From: VXNE01 sp965205735
GTDB taxonomy: Bacteria; Pseudomonadota; Gammaproteobacteria; Pseudomonadales; Azotimanducaceae
Assembly (NCBI GenBank): GCA_965205735.1
Contig: OZ242179.1
Span: 1,736,001-1,800,000 of the forward strand
DNA: 64,000 nucleotides
Direction: 5' to 3'
Shown one piece after another: positions 25,310-34,031 of the stretch; position 1 is the stretch's first letter, and the number at the start of each line of letters is the position of its first letter. Below the pieces are notes generated by a model. The model had not been told where the DNA came from, searched no databases, and worked only from the letters and a program-made list of their open reading frames with translations. Both the position numbers and the translations under genes were made by a program.

Positions 25310-26310
25310 TGGGTGCTTGGACCGACGCGGTGGAAGCCAAGGCTCGGATCATTCATGGACAGATGCTCGCGGCCCGCACATTGGCGAATAGCAACGGGGC
25401 CGCTCCTGACGGAGTCGAGCGTCCCTATCTCGACCTGCTCAACGAGCTGTATCGCAATGAGTTCTTATTCGCTCAGCTTGTGGACTCTTCTGATTTGGTG
25501 GCTCGATTTGAAGGTCCCGCCCTGTCTGGCCGCGACCCCACAATGTCTATTGTCACATCGATGTTTTCCTCGCTACGAAAGCAGATTCAGGGGATTGCCA
25601 GGTCTATCGCCGGTCTGGAGAGCGACGAACGAGTGCGATGGCCGATGGAGTTCGAACCACATCTGTCCGGCATTGCTCCGGGCAGTCTAGTCGTCGGGCT
25701 TCGAATTCAATCTCCGGATGCTGACACGTCGAAAGCCCAAACGAGTATCCCGAGCTTATCCGAGCCCGTGGTGCGGGCGGTCCGGCAAGCTGTAAAAGAC
25801 ATAGCGAACATAGGCAGATACGTTCAGGAGGAGGGCATCGACGACGCCATCACGGAGGCGTTTCCAGACCCTGCGGTTCGTGACGCTGTAATGGTTGCTG
25901 CCAGCAAGCTCGCGCCTACTGGTCGACGAGGTGTCGAAGCCTTGGCCTTTTACCGGCCGGACACCAACGATGCCGAAGCAAGACCGCTAACGCCACGATC
26001 GCGCAAAGTACTGAATAGCGCCGTCAAACGCCCTGTTCGAGTTAGCGGCAGTGGCAGTTTCTTGGGTATCGTCCGTGCAATTGATCTGGATGCAAGGCGA
26101 TTTGAAATTCGTCATGTGCAGGATATTGGAGCAATCCGATGCGTCTACGCGAAGAATGTTGAGGAGTCAGTTCGCAAGATCCTCGATACGAGAGTGCGCG
26201 TTACAGGTCAGTATGAAACACTGCCAGACCGGAAACCGAGACTGATCAACGTATCTTCCATGGAGACGCTCGACGAGCCAATCCAACAAGGCATGCCGCT
26301 ACAACCTTAA
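25306..26310 (+). CDS. Unknown accessory protein
   Basis: This protein of 333-334 residues starts at GTG 25306 or ATG 25309. The N-terminal half is helical (EAKARIIHGQMLAARTLANS), the middle has IAPGSLVVGLRIQSPD, and the C-terminal 80 residues (VRVSGSGSFLGIVRAIDLDA ... TRVRVTGQYE) look like a beta-rich, OB- or SH3-like domain. No known family was recognised. Base composition is visibly lower in GC than neighbours and codon use is less biased, which suggests acquisition. It overlaps the short ORF upstream by four bases, as in a coupled two-gene module. Confidence 0.65.
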   Translation: MMGAWTDAVEAKARIIHGQMLAARTLANSNGAAPDGVERPYLDLLNELYRNEFLFAQLVDSSDLVARFEGPALSGRDPTMSIVTSMFSSLRKQIQGIARSIAGLESDERVRWPMEFEPHLSGIAPGSLVVGLRIQSPDADTSKAQTSIPSLSEPVVRAVRQAVKDIANIGRYVQEEGIDDAITEAFPDPAVRDAVMVAASKLAPTGRRGVEALAFYRPDTNDAEARPLTPRSRKVLNSAVKRPVRVSGSGSFLGIVRAIDLDARRFEIRHVQDIGAIRCVYAKNVEESVRKILDTRVRVTGQYETLPDRKPRLINVSSMETLDEPIQQGMPLQP

Positions 26311-26444
26311 CCTGCTGCATACCATCGAAGTTTGCCGACCGCACCGGTGAGAGTATTCTTCCGACCATTCGTCCCAGTCGAACGACCCGCCGCAAGCGCA
26401 GCTACCCACCAGGGGATTGACAACAACTGTGTTCGACGAACGCC

Positions 26445-28976
26445 TCAGAAGATGTCTTCCGGCGTCACCTCCTCGGACGGCGGACGGATGAATCGACCCG
26501 GCCCGTCCTCGGTGGGCGCGAACTCTTCCAGAAAATACTCGAACACCGCCCCTTTTTGCGTCGGTCGCGCGGCGCGGCCCGTCGCCGGGTCGATCTTCAT
26601 GGTGATGACGCCTTCGGGTTGCGCGCGCGTCTTTTCCGGCCTCCCCGCGAGGGCATCGCGCATGAAATCGATCCATATCGAAAGCGGGGTGGTCGAGCCG
26701 TACTCGTTCCGACCCACTGGGCGATAGTCGTCGAAACCGACCCAGACCGTTGTAGCGATATCTTCGTTGAAGCCGTTGAACCAGGTGTCCGCCGCGTCGT
26801 TGGTGGTCCCCGTCTTGCCCGCCAGGTCGCCGCGGTCAAGTTCCAGCGCGCGGCGTCCCGTCCCGCGCTTGATCACGTCCTTCAGCATCGATTGCAGGAT
26901 GAACGTGTTGCGTCCATCGACCGCCTGCAACGCCGGCACGGGGTCGTCCGTCTCCGCTCCCGCCTCGTCCTCAGCGCGTTCTTCGCAATCGTCACAGACT
27001 TCGGGATAGCGCGGCTCGAACACAATTTCGCCGGTCTGTGTCGTCATGTGGTCGACGACATGCGGCTCTATCGCATAGCCGCCATTGGCGACAATAGCGT
27101 ATCCCCGCGCCATGCTGATCGGCGTCACGCCCATGGTGCCGCCGCCGATCGCAAGTTGCGCGTTGCGCGGGAAGCCGCGCGTGTCGAACCCGAATCGACG
27201 GATGTGATCGAGCGTGGCGCCGACGCCGACCTCAAGCAGCACGCGGATGGATACGAGGTTGACCGATCGGTAGAGGGCCCGGCGCAAGGGCATCGGACCA
27301 CTGAACTCGTTATTGTCGTTGCGCGGGCGATAGGGTTGCTCTAGCGTCGCGTCGTCGAAGACGAGCGGCGCGTCCACGAAGATGCTCGCCGGGGTGACGC
27401 CGTTCGCGAGGGCCGCCGAGTAGATGAACGGCTTGAATCCCGAGCCGGGTTGCCGCGCCGCCTGCAACGCGTGGTTGTACTGGCTGCGCGCGAAGTCGAA
27501 ACCTCCCGACAGTGCCATCACGGCGCCGTCGGTTGGCCGCAGCGCGACGATGGCGCCTTCGATCTCGGGCATCTGCGCCAGGCGCCACGCTCCCTCGAAC
27601 ATCTGTACGCGAATGAGATCGCCGACGGCAACGATATCCGCTGCCGTCCTGGGGGAGGGTCCCACGGCGTCCGCATCGATATAGGGGCGCGCCCACCGCA
27701 TTCCCTCCCATTCGACGACCGCTTCGTCGCCGTCCTTGGCAAGCGCGGCAAATGTCTTCTCGCCCACATGGGACACGACCGCCGGCAACAGGTCGCCGGA
27801 CGGCGCAACATCTTCCATGGCAGCAAGGTATGCAGGCGCGCGCGGGTCTGTCACGGTTGCCCGGCCCGCGTCCGCGGGCGTTTCCATCTCAACCTCTTCC
27901 CCTGTTCCCGGCTCGGCCTGGGATTCCGGCCCCGCGAACGCTCTGGCGGCCTCGAAGGCGGCGAGCGCTTCGACATCCACGTCAGCTTCCACCCGGTCCT
28001 CGGGCCCGCGATAACCGTGGCGTCGGTCGTAATCGATCAGGCCGCGCCGCAGCGCCCGGATAGCGCTTGCCTGCCGCGCGCTGTCGACAGTGGTGAAAAC
28101 TTCGTGCCCGAGGTGGTAGATGTCGGCGCCATAGCGATCCTCGAGTTCCCGGCGCGCCCATTCGGCGACATGGGGTGCCGGCAGATCGATCTCGCGCTCA
28201 TGCACCGCCGCCGAGATCGGCGCATCGTGCGCCGTTTCGTATGCCGGACGGTCTATCGATCCCTGCTCGAACATGCGCCGCAACACCAGGTTGCGGCGGC
28301 GCAACGCCCACTCCGGGCCGTTGATTGGATTGCCGGCTTCCGGGCGCTTCGGTATACCCGCCAGCATGGCTAGCTGCGCTACGCTGAGCTCGTCGAGCGG
28401 CTTGCCGTAGTACGTATACGCGGCCGCCTGCGCGCCATAGGCGCGCTTGCCGAACGGCGCGATATTGATATAGAGCTCAAGGATTTCGTCCTTGGTCAAC
28501 TCCTGCTCGATCTTGATCGCCAGCAGCATCTCCTTGAACTTGCGAATGAAGGTCTGCTCCAGCGACAACGAGACGTTCTTCGCAAGCTGCATGGTGATCG
28601 TCGACGCGCCGGTGCGCACTCCGGAGGGATTGAGCAGTAACCGAATGGTGTCGTTCGCCAGCGAGATGTAGTCGATGCCGCTGTGCTCGTAGAAACGCTT
28701 GTCCTCCGTATTCACAAGCGCATTGCGGAAGTCCACCGGCACATCTTCCAGACGGACCGGGATCAGGCGACGCTCGCCGAACTCGCCCAGCAGCGCGCCG
28801 TCCGCCGAATAGATCCGGAGCGGCGCCTCGTGTCGATAGTTCTGATAGGTCGATGCGGCGGGCACTTGCGGATTCAAGTAGAGATATCCGCCAGCCAGAA
28901 TCGCCAATGTCCCACAGACAGCAACAAATCCGAGCCAGATAATCGTCATCCAGGAACGGTTCAATCGCGCGTTCAC
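26445..28976 (-). CDS. mrcA: Penicillin-binding protein 1A
   Basis: This 843-residue class A PBP polymerises and cross-links peptidoglycan. It has one N-terminal membrane anchor, a glycosyltransferase domain with VNTEDKRFYEHSGID and RTGASTITMQLAKN, an OB-like insert at roughly 300-470, and a transpeptidase domain with the SxxK serine in RQPGSGFKPFIYS, SVN and KTGTTND. The C-terminus is short. It begins at GTG 28976, only 36 bases from the divergent pilM, an arrangement known from Pseudomonas and relatives (ponA divergent to pilMNOPQ). Confidence 0.96.
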   Translation of the reverse strand: MNARLNRSWMTIIWLGFVAVCGTLAILAGGYLYLNPQVPAASTYQNYRHEAPLRIYSADGALLGEFGERRLIPVRLEDVPVDFRNALVNTEDKRFYEHSGIDYISLANDTIRLLLNPSGVRTGASTITMQLAKNVSLSLEQTFIRKFKEMLLAIKIEQELTKDEILELYINIAPFGKRAYGAQAAAYTYYGKPLDELSVAQLAMLAGIPKRPEAGNPINGPEWALRRRNLVLRRMFEQGSIDRPAYETAHDAPISAAVHEREIDLPAPHVAEWARRELEDRYGADIYHLGHEVFTTVDSARQASAIRALRRGLIDYDRRHGYRGPEDRVEADVDVEALAAFEAARAFAGPESQAEPGTGEEVEMETPADAGRATVTDPRAPAYLAAMEDVAPSGDLLPAVVSHVGEKTFAALAKDGDEAVVEWEGMRWARPYIDADAVGPSPRTAADIVAVGDLIRVQMFEGAWRLAQMPEIEGAIVALRPTDGAVMALSGGFDFARSQYNHALQAARQPGSGFKPFIYSAALANGVTPASIFVDAPLVFDDATLEQPYRPRNDNNEFSGPMPLRRALYRSVNLVSIRVLLEVGVGATLDHIRRFGFDTRGFPRNAQLAIGGGTMGVTPISMARGYAIVANGGYAIEPHVVDHMTTQTGEIVFEPRYPEVCDDCEERAEDEAGAETDDPVPALQAVDGRNTFILQSMLKDVIKRGTGRRALELDRGDLAGKTGTTNDAADTWFNGFNEDIATTVWVGFDDYRPVGRNEYGSTTPLSIWIDFMRDALAGRPEKTRAQPEGVITMKIDPATGRAARPTQKGAVFEYFLEEFAPTEDGPGRFIRPPSEEVTPEDIF

Positions 28977-29012
28977 GCGGACGCCCCGCGGGACGCGCGC
29001 CCGGAAAGTCTC

Positions 29013-30077
29013 ATGGTGTTTCGAAGAAAGCCCGACTCACTCATTGGTTTGGACATCGGTTCGACCTCGGTGAAGCTCATAGAACTCTCGAGGCGCGACG
29101 GCCGCTTGCGGCTGGAATCGTGCGGCATCGAACCTGTGCCACCCCGCCCCGCCCTCGAAAAACATACACATACGTCAGGGACGCAGTCTAGTGATGCGCA
29201 GAGCGTTGGTGAAGCGATTAAGCGCCTCGCGCGGCGAACGCGCCCGAGGACGAGAAACGCGGCGGTAGCCATCGGCGGACCCGCGGCATTTACCAAGGTG
29301 ATCGAGATGGACGCATCGCTATCCGACGAAGAACTGGAAATCGAGATCGCCTTGCAGGCCGGGGACCACCTCCCCTATCCGCCCGATGCGGCCGCCATCG
29401 ACTTCGAAGTGCAGAACCTTTGCGAACGCGACCCGACCCAGGTCGAGGTCCTGCTGGCCGCATGCCGCCGGGACGATCTCGAACTGCTCGAAGCCGCCAC
29501 GGCGATGGGCGGGCTCAAGGCGCGGGTTCTCGATGTCGAGGCACTCGCGATGGCGCGCGCATTCGAACTTGTCCAACCGGCTTTCGACGGCCCGTCGGAC
29601 GTCGCCATCTTCGACATCGGGGCCAATTCGACGACGCTGTCGGTACTCGTCGGCGACAAGCTCGTGCACGCGCGGGAGCAGGCGTTCGGCGGCAGATTGC
29701 TGACGGAGGAAATCCAGAGACACTACGGCATGTCGGCGGCGGAAGCGGAACTGGCAAAAAGACGCGGCGAGGTGGCGGACGAGACGATCCTGTCGCAGTT
29801 CCGCAATGCCGTGCTGGACCAGATGACGCGCGCGCTCCAGTTCTTCTATTCCGCGAACCCCTCGGAGCACGTAGACCAGGTCATTCTGGCCGGCGGCGTG
29901 GCGGCCATGCCGGTACTGGCCGATCAAGCCGCGCGCGCGCTCGGAGTATCGGTCGCCGTCGCGGATCCCTTCGCCGACGTGATCCTGCCAGACGCCGTGG
30001 ACGCCTCGGAACTGGCGGAGGATGCGCCCGCGTTCATGCTCGCCTGCGGGCTCGCGCTGCGGCGGTTCGAACCATGA
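29013..30077 (+). CDS. pilM: Type IV pilus assembly ATPase-like protein PilM
   Basis: This 354-residue actin-like protein has the phosphate-1 motif IGLDIGSTSVKLIEL near the N-terminus, the second phosphate motif AIFDIGANSTTLSVLVG, and ILAGGVAAMPVL in the adenosine-binding region. PilM is cytoplasmic, binds the N-terminus of PilN and links the inner-membrane complex to the pilus motors. The stop overlaps the pilN start (ATGA). A region around residues 50-62 (EKHTHTSGTQSSD) is an unusual insertion. Confidence 0.96.
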   Translation: MVFRRKPDSLIGLDIGSTSVKLIELSRRDGRLRLESCGIEPVPPRPALEKHTHTSGTQSSDAQSVGEAIKRLARRTRPRTRNAAVAIGGPAAFTKVIEMDASLSDEELEIEIALQAGDHLPYPPDAAAIDFEVQNLCERDPTQVEVLLAACRRDDLELLEAATAMGGLKARVLDVEALAMARAFELVQPAFDGPSDVAIFDIGANSTTLSVLVGDKLVHAREQAFGGRLLTEEIQRHYGMSAAEAELAKRRGEVADETILSQFRNAVLDQMTRALQFFYSANPSEHVDQVILAGGVAAMPVLADQAARALGVSVAVADPFADVILPDAVDASELAEDAPAFMLACGLALRRFEP

Positions 30078-30703
30078 GCGCGATCAATCTCCTGCCCTGG
30101 CGCGAATGGCGGCGCGAGCGCGCCAGGAGAACATTCTTCGTCAACCTGGGTCTCGCGAGCACTACCGCGATCGCCGTCGTTCTGGCGTTGGGCTGGCACC
30201 TCGATCGCGAGTCACGCCAAATGGACCGGCGCAACGACTACCTGCGGGAACGGATTCTGGATCTGGACCGCCGGATCGCCGATATCGAAAAACTGACCGA
30301 CCAGACCGGGCAGGTCCTGTCGCGTCTGCAGGTGGCGCGCGCACTGCAGGGCAATCGGCAGGCAATGGTTCACGTATTCGACGCGCTCGCGCGCACCGTA
30401 GCCGACGGCGTGCACTACACTTCGGTTTCGATGACCGGCGATCTGTTTGCCGCCAGCGGCACCGCCGCGTCGAATGATCGCGTCTCCTCGCTGATGCGCA
30501 ACATAGAAGACTCGCGCTGGTTTGCCGAGCCTGGCCTCAAGAGCATCAGCGAAACCCGAGACAGTCCGCACTACGGCGGCAGAGCCTCGGAGTTCGAGCT
30601 GACGTTTCATCGAACCGAGGCCGCCAGCGGCAGCCATCCCTCGCAACGGCCGCAAGCTGGCCAGGGACAAAGTGAACGACACCGGAGTCAAGGGCATGGG
30701 TGA
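30074..30703 (+). CDS. pilN: Type IV pilus inner-membrane alignment protein PilN
   Basis: This 209-residue protein begins MSAINLLPWREWRRERARR, the conserved INLLPWR sequence that binds PilM, then has one transmembrane span (about 22-40) and a periplasmic coiled coil (RRNDYLRERILDLDRRIADI) followed by a ferredoxin-like domain. It heterodimerises with PilO. Its 3' end overlaps the likely pilO start by 32 bases and has a basic tail (SQRPQAGQGQSERHRS) longer than usual. Confidence 0.95.
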   Translation: MSAINLLPWREWRRERARRTFFVNLGLASTTAIAVVLALGWHLDRESRQMDRRNDYLRERILDLDRRIADIEKLTDQTGQVLSRLQVARALQGNRQAMVHVFDALARTVADGVHYTSVSMTGDLFAASGTAASNDRVSSLMRNIEDSRWFAEPGLKSISETRDSPHYGGRASEFELTFHRTEAASGSHPSQRPQAGQGQSERHRSQGHG

Positions 30704-31388
30704 CTGGATCGCCCAACTGCGCCAGCTCGATATCGGCGACATCGGCGTCTGGCCGCGCCCGGCAAAGGCGGTGGCGCTCGCTGCCGCGTTCTGCGGCACG
30801 CTCCTCGCGGGCCATATCTTGTATCTCTCGGGCAAACAGGTCGACGTGAACGCACGCATCGCGTCGGAGACCGAACTGAAACGCGAGTACGAACGCAAGG
30901 CACTGCCGGCGGCGGACCTCGAGGCAGAGACCGCGCGGCACGAGGGCATGGCGGCCGAATTCGACGCGCTGCTGCGCCAGTTACCAAAGGATACGGAGGT
31001 GCCCGGGCTGATCGAGGACATATCCCGCGCGGCGATCGCGAACGGCTTGATGATCGAAAGCATCGACCTCGAGGCAGAGCGCGAGACCGGTTTCTACATG
31101 GAGTTGCCGATCAGAATCGCCGTGCGCGGCAAGTACCATGACATCGGCGCATTCGTCGGCGACATCGCCGCCCTGTCCAGGATCGTGACGTTGCACGACT
31201 TCGAGATCACGCCCGAGGATGTGCTCAACCAGCCCGACGCCCTGACGTCTTCGCATTGCGATAGCGACAGCCTGGGGCCAGCGCATTGTTCCAAGGCCGA
31301 TGTATCGACGCTAAGAATGGCTATCCTGGCGAAGACCTACAGCTATCTTGCGCGCCCCGCCGCGGGCGAGGCCAAGGCCCGGACATGA
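30672..31388 (+). CDS. pilO: Type IV pilus inner-membrane alignment protein PilO
   Basis: This 238-residue protein starts at GTG 30672 behind AGGGA; ATG 30696 is an alternative. One membrane span (AVALAAAFCGTLLAGHILYL) is followed by coiled coil and a periplasmic domain with MAAEFDALLRQLPKDTEVPG and LPIRIAVRGKYHDIGAFVGD, the typical PilO core. The C-terminal 50 residues (TSSHCDSDSLGPAHCSKADV) contain two cysteines not usual in the family. It overlaps pilP (ATGA). Confidence 0.95.
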   Translation: MNDTGVKGMGDWIAQLRQLDIGDIGVWPRPAKAVALAAAFCGTLLAGHILYLSGKQVDVNARIASETELKREYERKALPAADLEAETARHEGMAAEFDALLRQLPKDTEVPGLIEDISRAAIANGLMIESIDLEAERETGFYMELPIRIAVRGKYHDIGAFVGDIAALSRIVTLHDFEITPEDVLNQPDALTSSHCDSDSLGPAHCSKADVSTLRMAILAKTYSYLARPAAGEAKART

Positions 31389-31933
31389 AACGCTCAGGTC
31401 TTGCCGTGGCGGCGGTAGTTCTCGTCGGCGTACTAATGAAAGCTTGCACCGACGGCGACCACGCGGACCTCGAGGCGTTCGCCGACGAGACGGCGCGGAA
31501 GTTTCGCCCGGTTCCGATCGCGGACACGGATTCGTCGCCGCCGGCATCCTCCCGCGAACCGATCGCCTACGCGGCGAGCGAATTGCGCAGTCCATTCCAC
31601 CCTCCGCCCGTGCTCAAGCCGCTCTCCGCCACCGGCCAGCCCCTGGTCGCGCCGGATTTTGAACGCGCGAAGGGCCACCTCGAGGGATTCCCCCTCGCGC
31701 AATTGCGTCTCGTCGGGAACCTGACGAGCCGCGAAGCGCACGTGGCTCTCGTTGAAGACCCCAACGGCACGGTCCACGCGGTGGGTGTTGGCGAGCACAT
31801 GGGCACCGATTTCGGTCGAATCCGCGCCGTCGGCGATGCCGGAATCGAATTGGTCGAAATCATTCGCGATGCCGACGGATGGGTAGAGCGCCCGCGATTG
31901 ATCGCAGCAACCGACGAACAGGGGAACGAATGA
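31385..31933 (+). CDS. pilP: Type IV pilus lipoprotein PilP
   Basis: This 182-residue lipoprotein has a signal ending in LMKAC, an N-terminal extended region that binds PilN/PilO (YAASELRSPFHPPP, the conserved SPF) and a C-terminal beta domain (LRLVGNLTSREAHVALVEDP; VGVGEHMGTDFGRI) that contacts the secretin. It links the inner-membrane complex to PilQ. The ATG overlaps the pilO stop, and its stop overlaps the pilQ start. Confidence 0.94.
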   Translation: MKRSGLAVAAVVLVGVLMKACTDGDHADLEAFADETARKFRPVPIADTDSSPPASSREPIAYAASELRSPFHPPPVLKPLSATGQPLVAPDFERAKGHLEGFPLAQLRLVGNLTSREAHVALVEDPNGTVHAVGVGEHMGTDFGRIRAVGDAGIELVEIIRDADGWVERPRLIAATDEQGNE

Positions 31934-33405
31934 ACGGCAAGTGGCGACTATTCGGGACACTGTTGTCGGCATTCCTGTCGACGGGCGATTGCGCCGTCGG
32001 CGCTTCGGACGACTCGAACGGGAGATCTTTGGCGGCAACCGGCGAAGCAACGGCGCCCTTGAGGGACCAGCCCGGGCCAGCCGGAAGTGCGGCGACGACA
32101 GCGGCGTATAGCGGCGAAAAGCTCTCGTTCAATTTTCAGGACATCGAAGTGCGCGCGGCACTCCTGTTGATCGCCGACTTCGCGGGTTCCAACCTGGTCG
32201 CGAGCGATACGGTTTCCGGCAAGATCACGCTGCGGCTCAAGCAGGTGCCATGGGATCAGGCGCTGGATCTGATCCTGCGCACGAAGGGACTCGGCAAGCG
32301 CGTCGAAGGCAACGTGCTCCTGGTGGCGCCGGCGGAAGAGCTGGCCGCGCGCGAAAAGCTTGAGCTCACGAACCGCAAACAGATTTCGGAACTGGCGCCG
32401 TTGCAGACCGAGTTCATACAGGTTCGCTACGCCAATGCATCCGACCTGTTCGGCCTGCTCACGCGGGGCGACTCGGATGCCTCGGTGCTTTCCGACCGCG
32501 GCAGCGTCATCGTCGATGAGCGCACCAACGCCGTGGTCCTGACGGACACCGAAGACAACCTGGCCAAAGTGCGCGGCGTGATCGCCCAGTTGGACGTGCC
32601 GGTTCGGCAGGTGCAGATCGAGTCCCGCATCATCAACGCCAACGTGAACTTCAGCGAGCAACTCGGGGTCCGCTGGGGCGGCGGGGCGCTCAAGCGGATA
32701 GGATCTTCCGAAACGGGGGCTTCTTCCTCCGTCCTGAAGCTTGGCGATAGTCGGGAGACCCTGGCGGGGTTGCAGAATATCGCGGCGGAAGGGGGCGGCG
32801 CGATCTCGTCGCCGGACGATCTCGTCGTCGACCTGGGAGTGTCCGGCCAGGGCGCGACGCGTTTCGGCATCGGCATCGCGAACGGCATCGACTATCTCCT
32901 AGACCTCGAAATATCGGCGCTCGCAACGGAGGGCCACGCGGAAATCGTAGCCAGGCCCACCCTGATCACAGCAGACAAGCAGCCCGCAACGATTCAGTCC
33001 GGCGTCGAAATCCCCTACCAGGAAGCGAGCAGTTCGGGCGCCACCTCGACTGCGTTCAAGCACGCGGTGCTTTCTCTCGAGGTCACCCCGAGAATCACCC
33101 CCGACGAACGCATCATCATGGATCTCAGAGTCAACCAGGACTCCGTGGGCCAGGTGTTCAACGGCGTCCCCAGTATAGACACCACGGCGCTCGCGACCCG
33201 AGTGCTGGTCCAAAACGGCCAGACACTGGTGCTCGGCGGCATGTTCCGCACGGACAGGAATTTCTCCGTGACCAAGACGCCACTGCTGGGAGACATCCCC
33301 TACCTGGGCCGGCTGTTCCGACGCACCATAGAGCGAGACGACAAGCAGGAACTGCTGATCTTCATTACGCCGCGCATCATCGACGACGCGGGCACGTCGA
33401 TCTAG
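31930..33405 (+). CDS. pilQ: Type IV pilus secretin PilQ, short form
   Basis: This 491-residue secretin forms the outer-membrane pore for the pilus. Present are a signal peptide, an STN/N0 domain (LSFNFQDIEVRAALLLIADF), an N1 domain (TEFIQVRYANASDLFGLL), and the secretin core with GVEIPYQEASSSGATSTAFK, VLVQNGQTLVLGGMF and the C-terminal TPLLGDIPYLGRLFRR and ELLIFITPRII. The one or two AMIN domains that usually precede N0 are missing, replaced by about 50 linker residues. The TAG stop lies within a CTAG that is also the left end of a miniature element. Confidence 0.95.
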   Translation: MNGKWRLFGTLLSAFLSTGDCAVGASDDSNGRSLAATGEATAPLRDQPGPAGSAATTAAYSGEKLSFNFQDIEVRAALLLIADFAGSNLVASDTVSGKITLRLKQVPWDQALDLILRTKGLGKRVEGNVLLVAPAEELAAREKLELTNRKQISELAPLQTEFIQVRYANASDLFGLLTRGDSDASVLSDRGSVIVDERTNAVVLTDTEDNLAKVRGVIAQLDVPVRQVQIESRIINANVNFSEQLGVRWGGGALKRIGSSETGASSSVLKLGDSRETLAGLQNIAAEGGGAISSPDDLVVDLGVSGQGATRFGIGIANGIDYLLDLEISALATEGHAEIVARPTLITADKQPATIQSGVEIPYQEASSSGATSTAFKHAVLSLEVTPRITPDERIIMDLRVNQDSVGQVFNGVPSIDTTALATRVLVQNGQTLVLGGMFRTDRNFSVTKTPLLGDIPYLGRLFRRTIERDDKQELLIFITPRIIDDAGTSI

Positions 33406-33649
33406 CCCGCATATCTCACCAAGGGCCGCGATGATCGCGCAGGATTTTGCCCGCGTGGGCGTGCTCGGGAGCGGAAGCATAGCCCCGCCTATGGTGTAGC
33501 GACCATGTGCGCGCACGCGGGCAAAAGACCAGCGAGGGCGCGGCCAGCGCAGTCTGTACCGGGCACAACTTCGAATTAGGGAAGTACCTGATTGAAAGCA
33601 AATGACATTCAGTGGCTCAACAAGCGACTTGGTGAGATATGCGGGCTAG
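33402..33649. repeat. CTAG-bounded miniature element, copy 3
   Basis: This 248-bp non-coding element has perfect 22-bp terminal inverted repeats, CTAGCCCGCATATCTCACC... and its complement, at 33402-33423 and 33628-33649. The left CTAG overlaps the pilQ stop codon. The right CTAG is shared with the next element. The interior is GC-rich with short palindromes and no coding frame. The terminal sequence (GGCCCTTGGTGARATATSCG before GCTAG) recurs at the right end of the element at 36504-36590. Confidence 0.85.
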
Positions 33650-34004
33650 TGCTCCGTCAAGCCCAAATCTACGGGTATCTGCGGCACTACCATGGAACAA
33701 ACGTGTCCGGGGAGCGCCAGCGACCGGGGACGCTTGTTGCATGGTCGACGAGCGGGGCCAGGCCACGGGCGAAGCCGAAGGCGCCGGCCGTGGGGCACTT
33801 TTTGGCCCCTGATGGTTGTCTTGCGAGGGGTGCCCCCTCGCGCTCCCCGGCTGAAGGCTCCTTTCTTGCGAGGGGTGCCCCCTCGCGCTCCCCGGCTGAA
33901 GGCTCCGTTGCTCCTCCTTGTGTGGAGCCTGCCACACGGCGTCGTCGCGCCTCGCCAGGAACCAAAAATCCCTCGCAGCTACACTCGCCTTGACGGAGCA
34001 CTAG
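33646..34004 (+). repeat. CTAG-bounded miniature element, copy 4 (long form)
   Basis: This 359-bp element has perfect 16-bp terminal inverted repeats (CTAGTGCTCCGTCAAG and complement). Its outer parts match copy 1 at 4380-4546 in the opposite strand (CAAATCTACGGGTATCTGCG near the left end; GGAACCAAAAATCCCTCGC near the right). It carries an extra interior of about 190 bp with an imperfect inverted repeat (CATGGAACAAACG ... TGTTGCATGG) and two 42-bp tandem repeats. It abuts copy 3, sharing the CTAG at 33646-33649. Confidence 0.85.
33820..33906 (+). repeat. Two 42-bp direct repeats inside miniature element copy 4
   Basis: Units at 33820-33861 and 33865-33906, separated by TTT (period 45), are identical and begin CTTGCGAGGGGTGCCCCCTC. 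Each contains the palindrome GAGGGGTGCCCCCTC, so each could form a hairpin. They are absent from the shorter copy at 4380-4546. Confidence 0.9.
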
Positions 34005-34031
34005 TCACCAACATCCCAGTATAATCTCCAC

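Noticed and set aside
28683..29012. A longer start for pilM
   Set aside because: The added part lies antisense over the start of the PBP1A gene and has no PilM similarity; the protein family begins near MVFRRKPDSLIGLD.
33990..34025. A promoter for the Uma2 gene using TTGACG in the miniature element end and TATAAT
   Set aside because: The spacing is 24 bases, too long for a sigma-70 promoter; only the -10 hexamer is kept as a possible signal.
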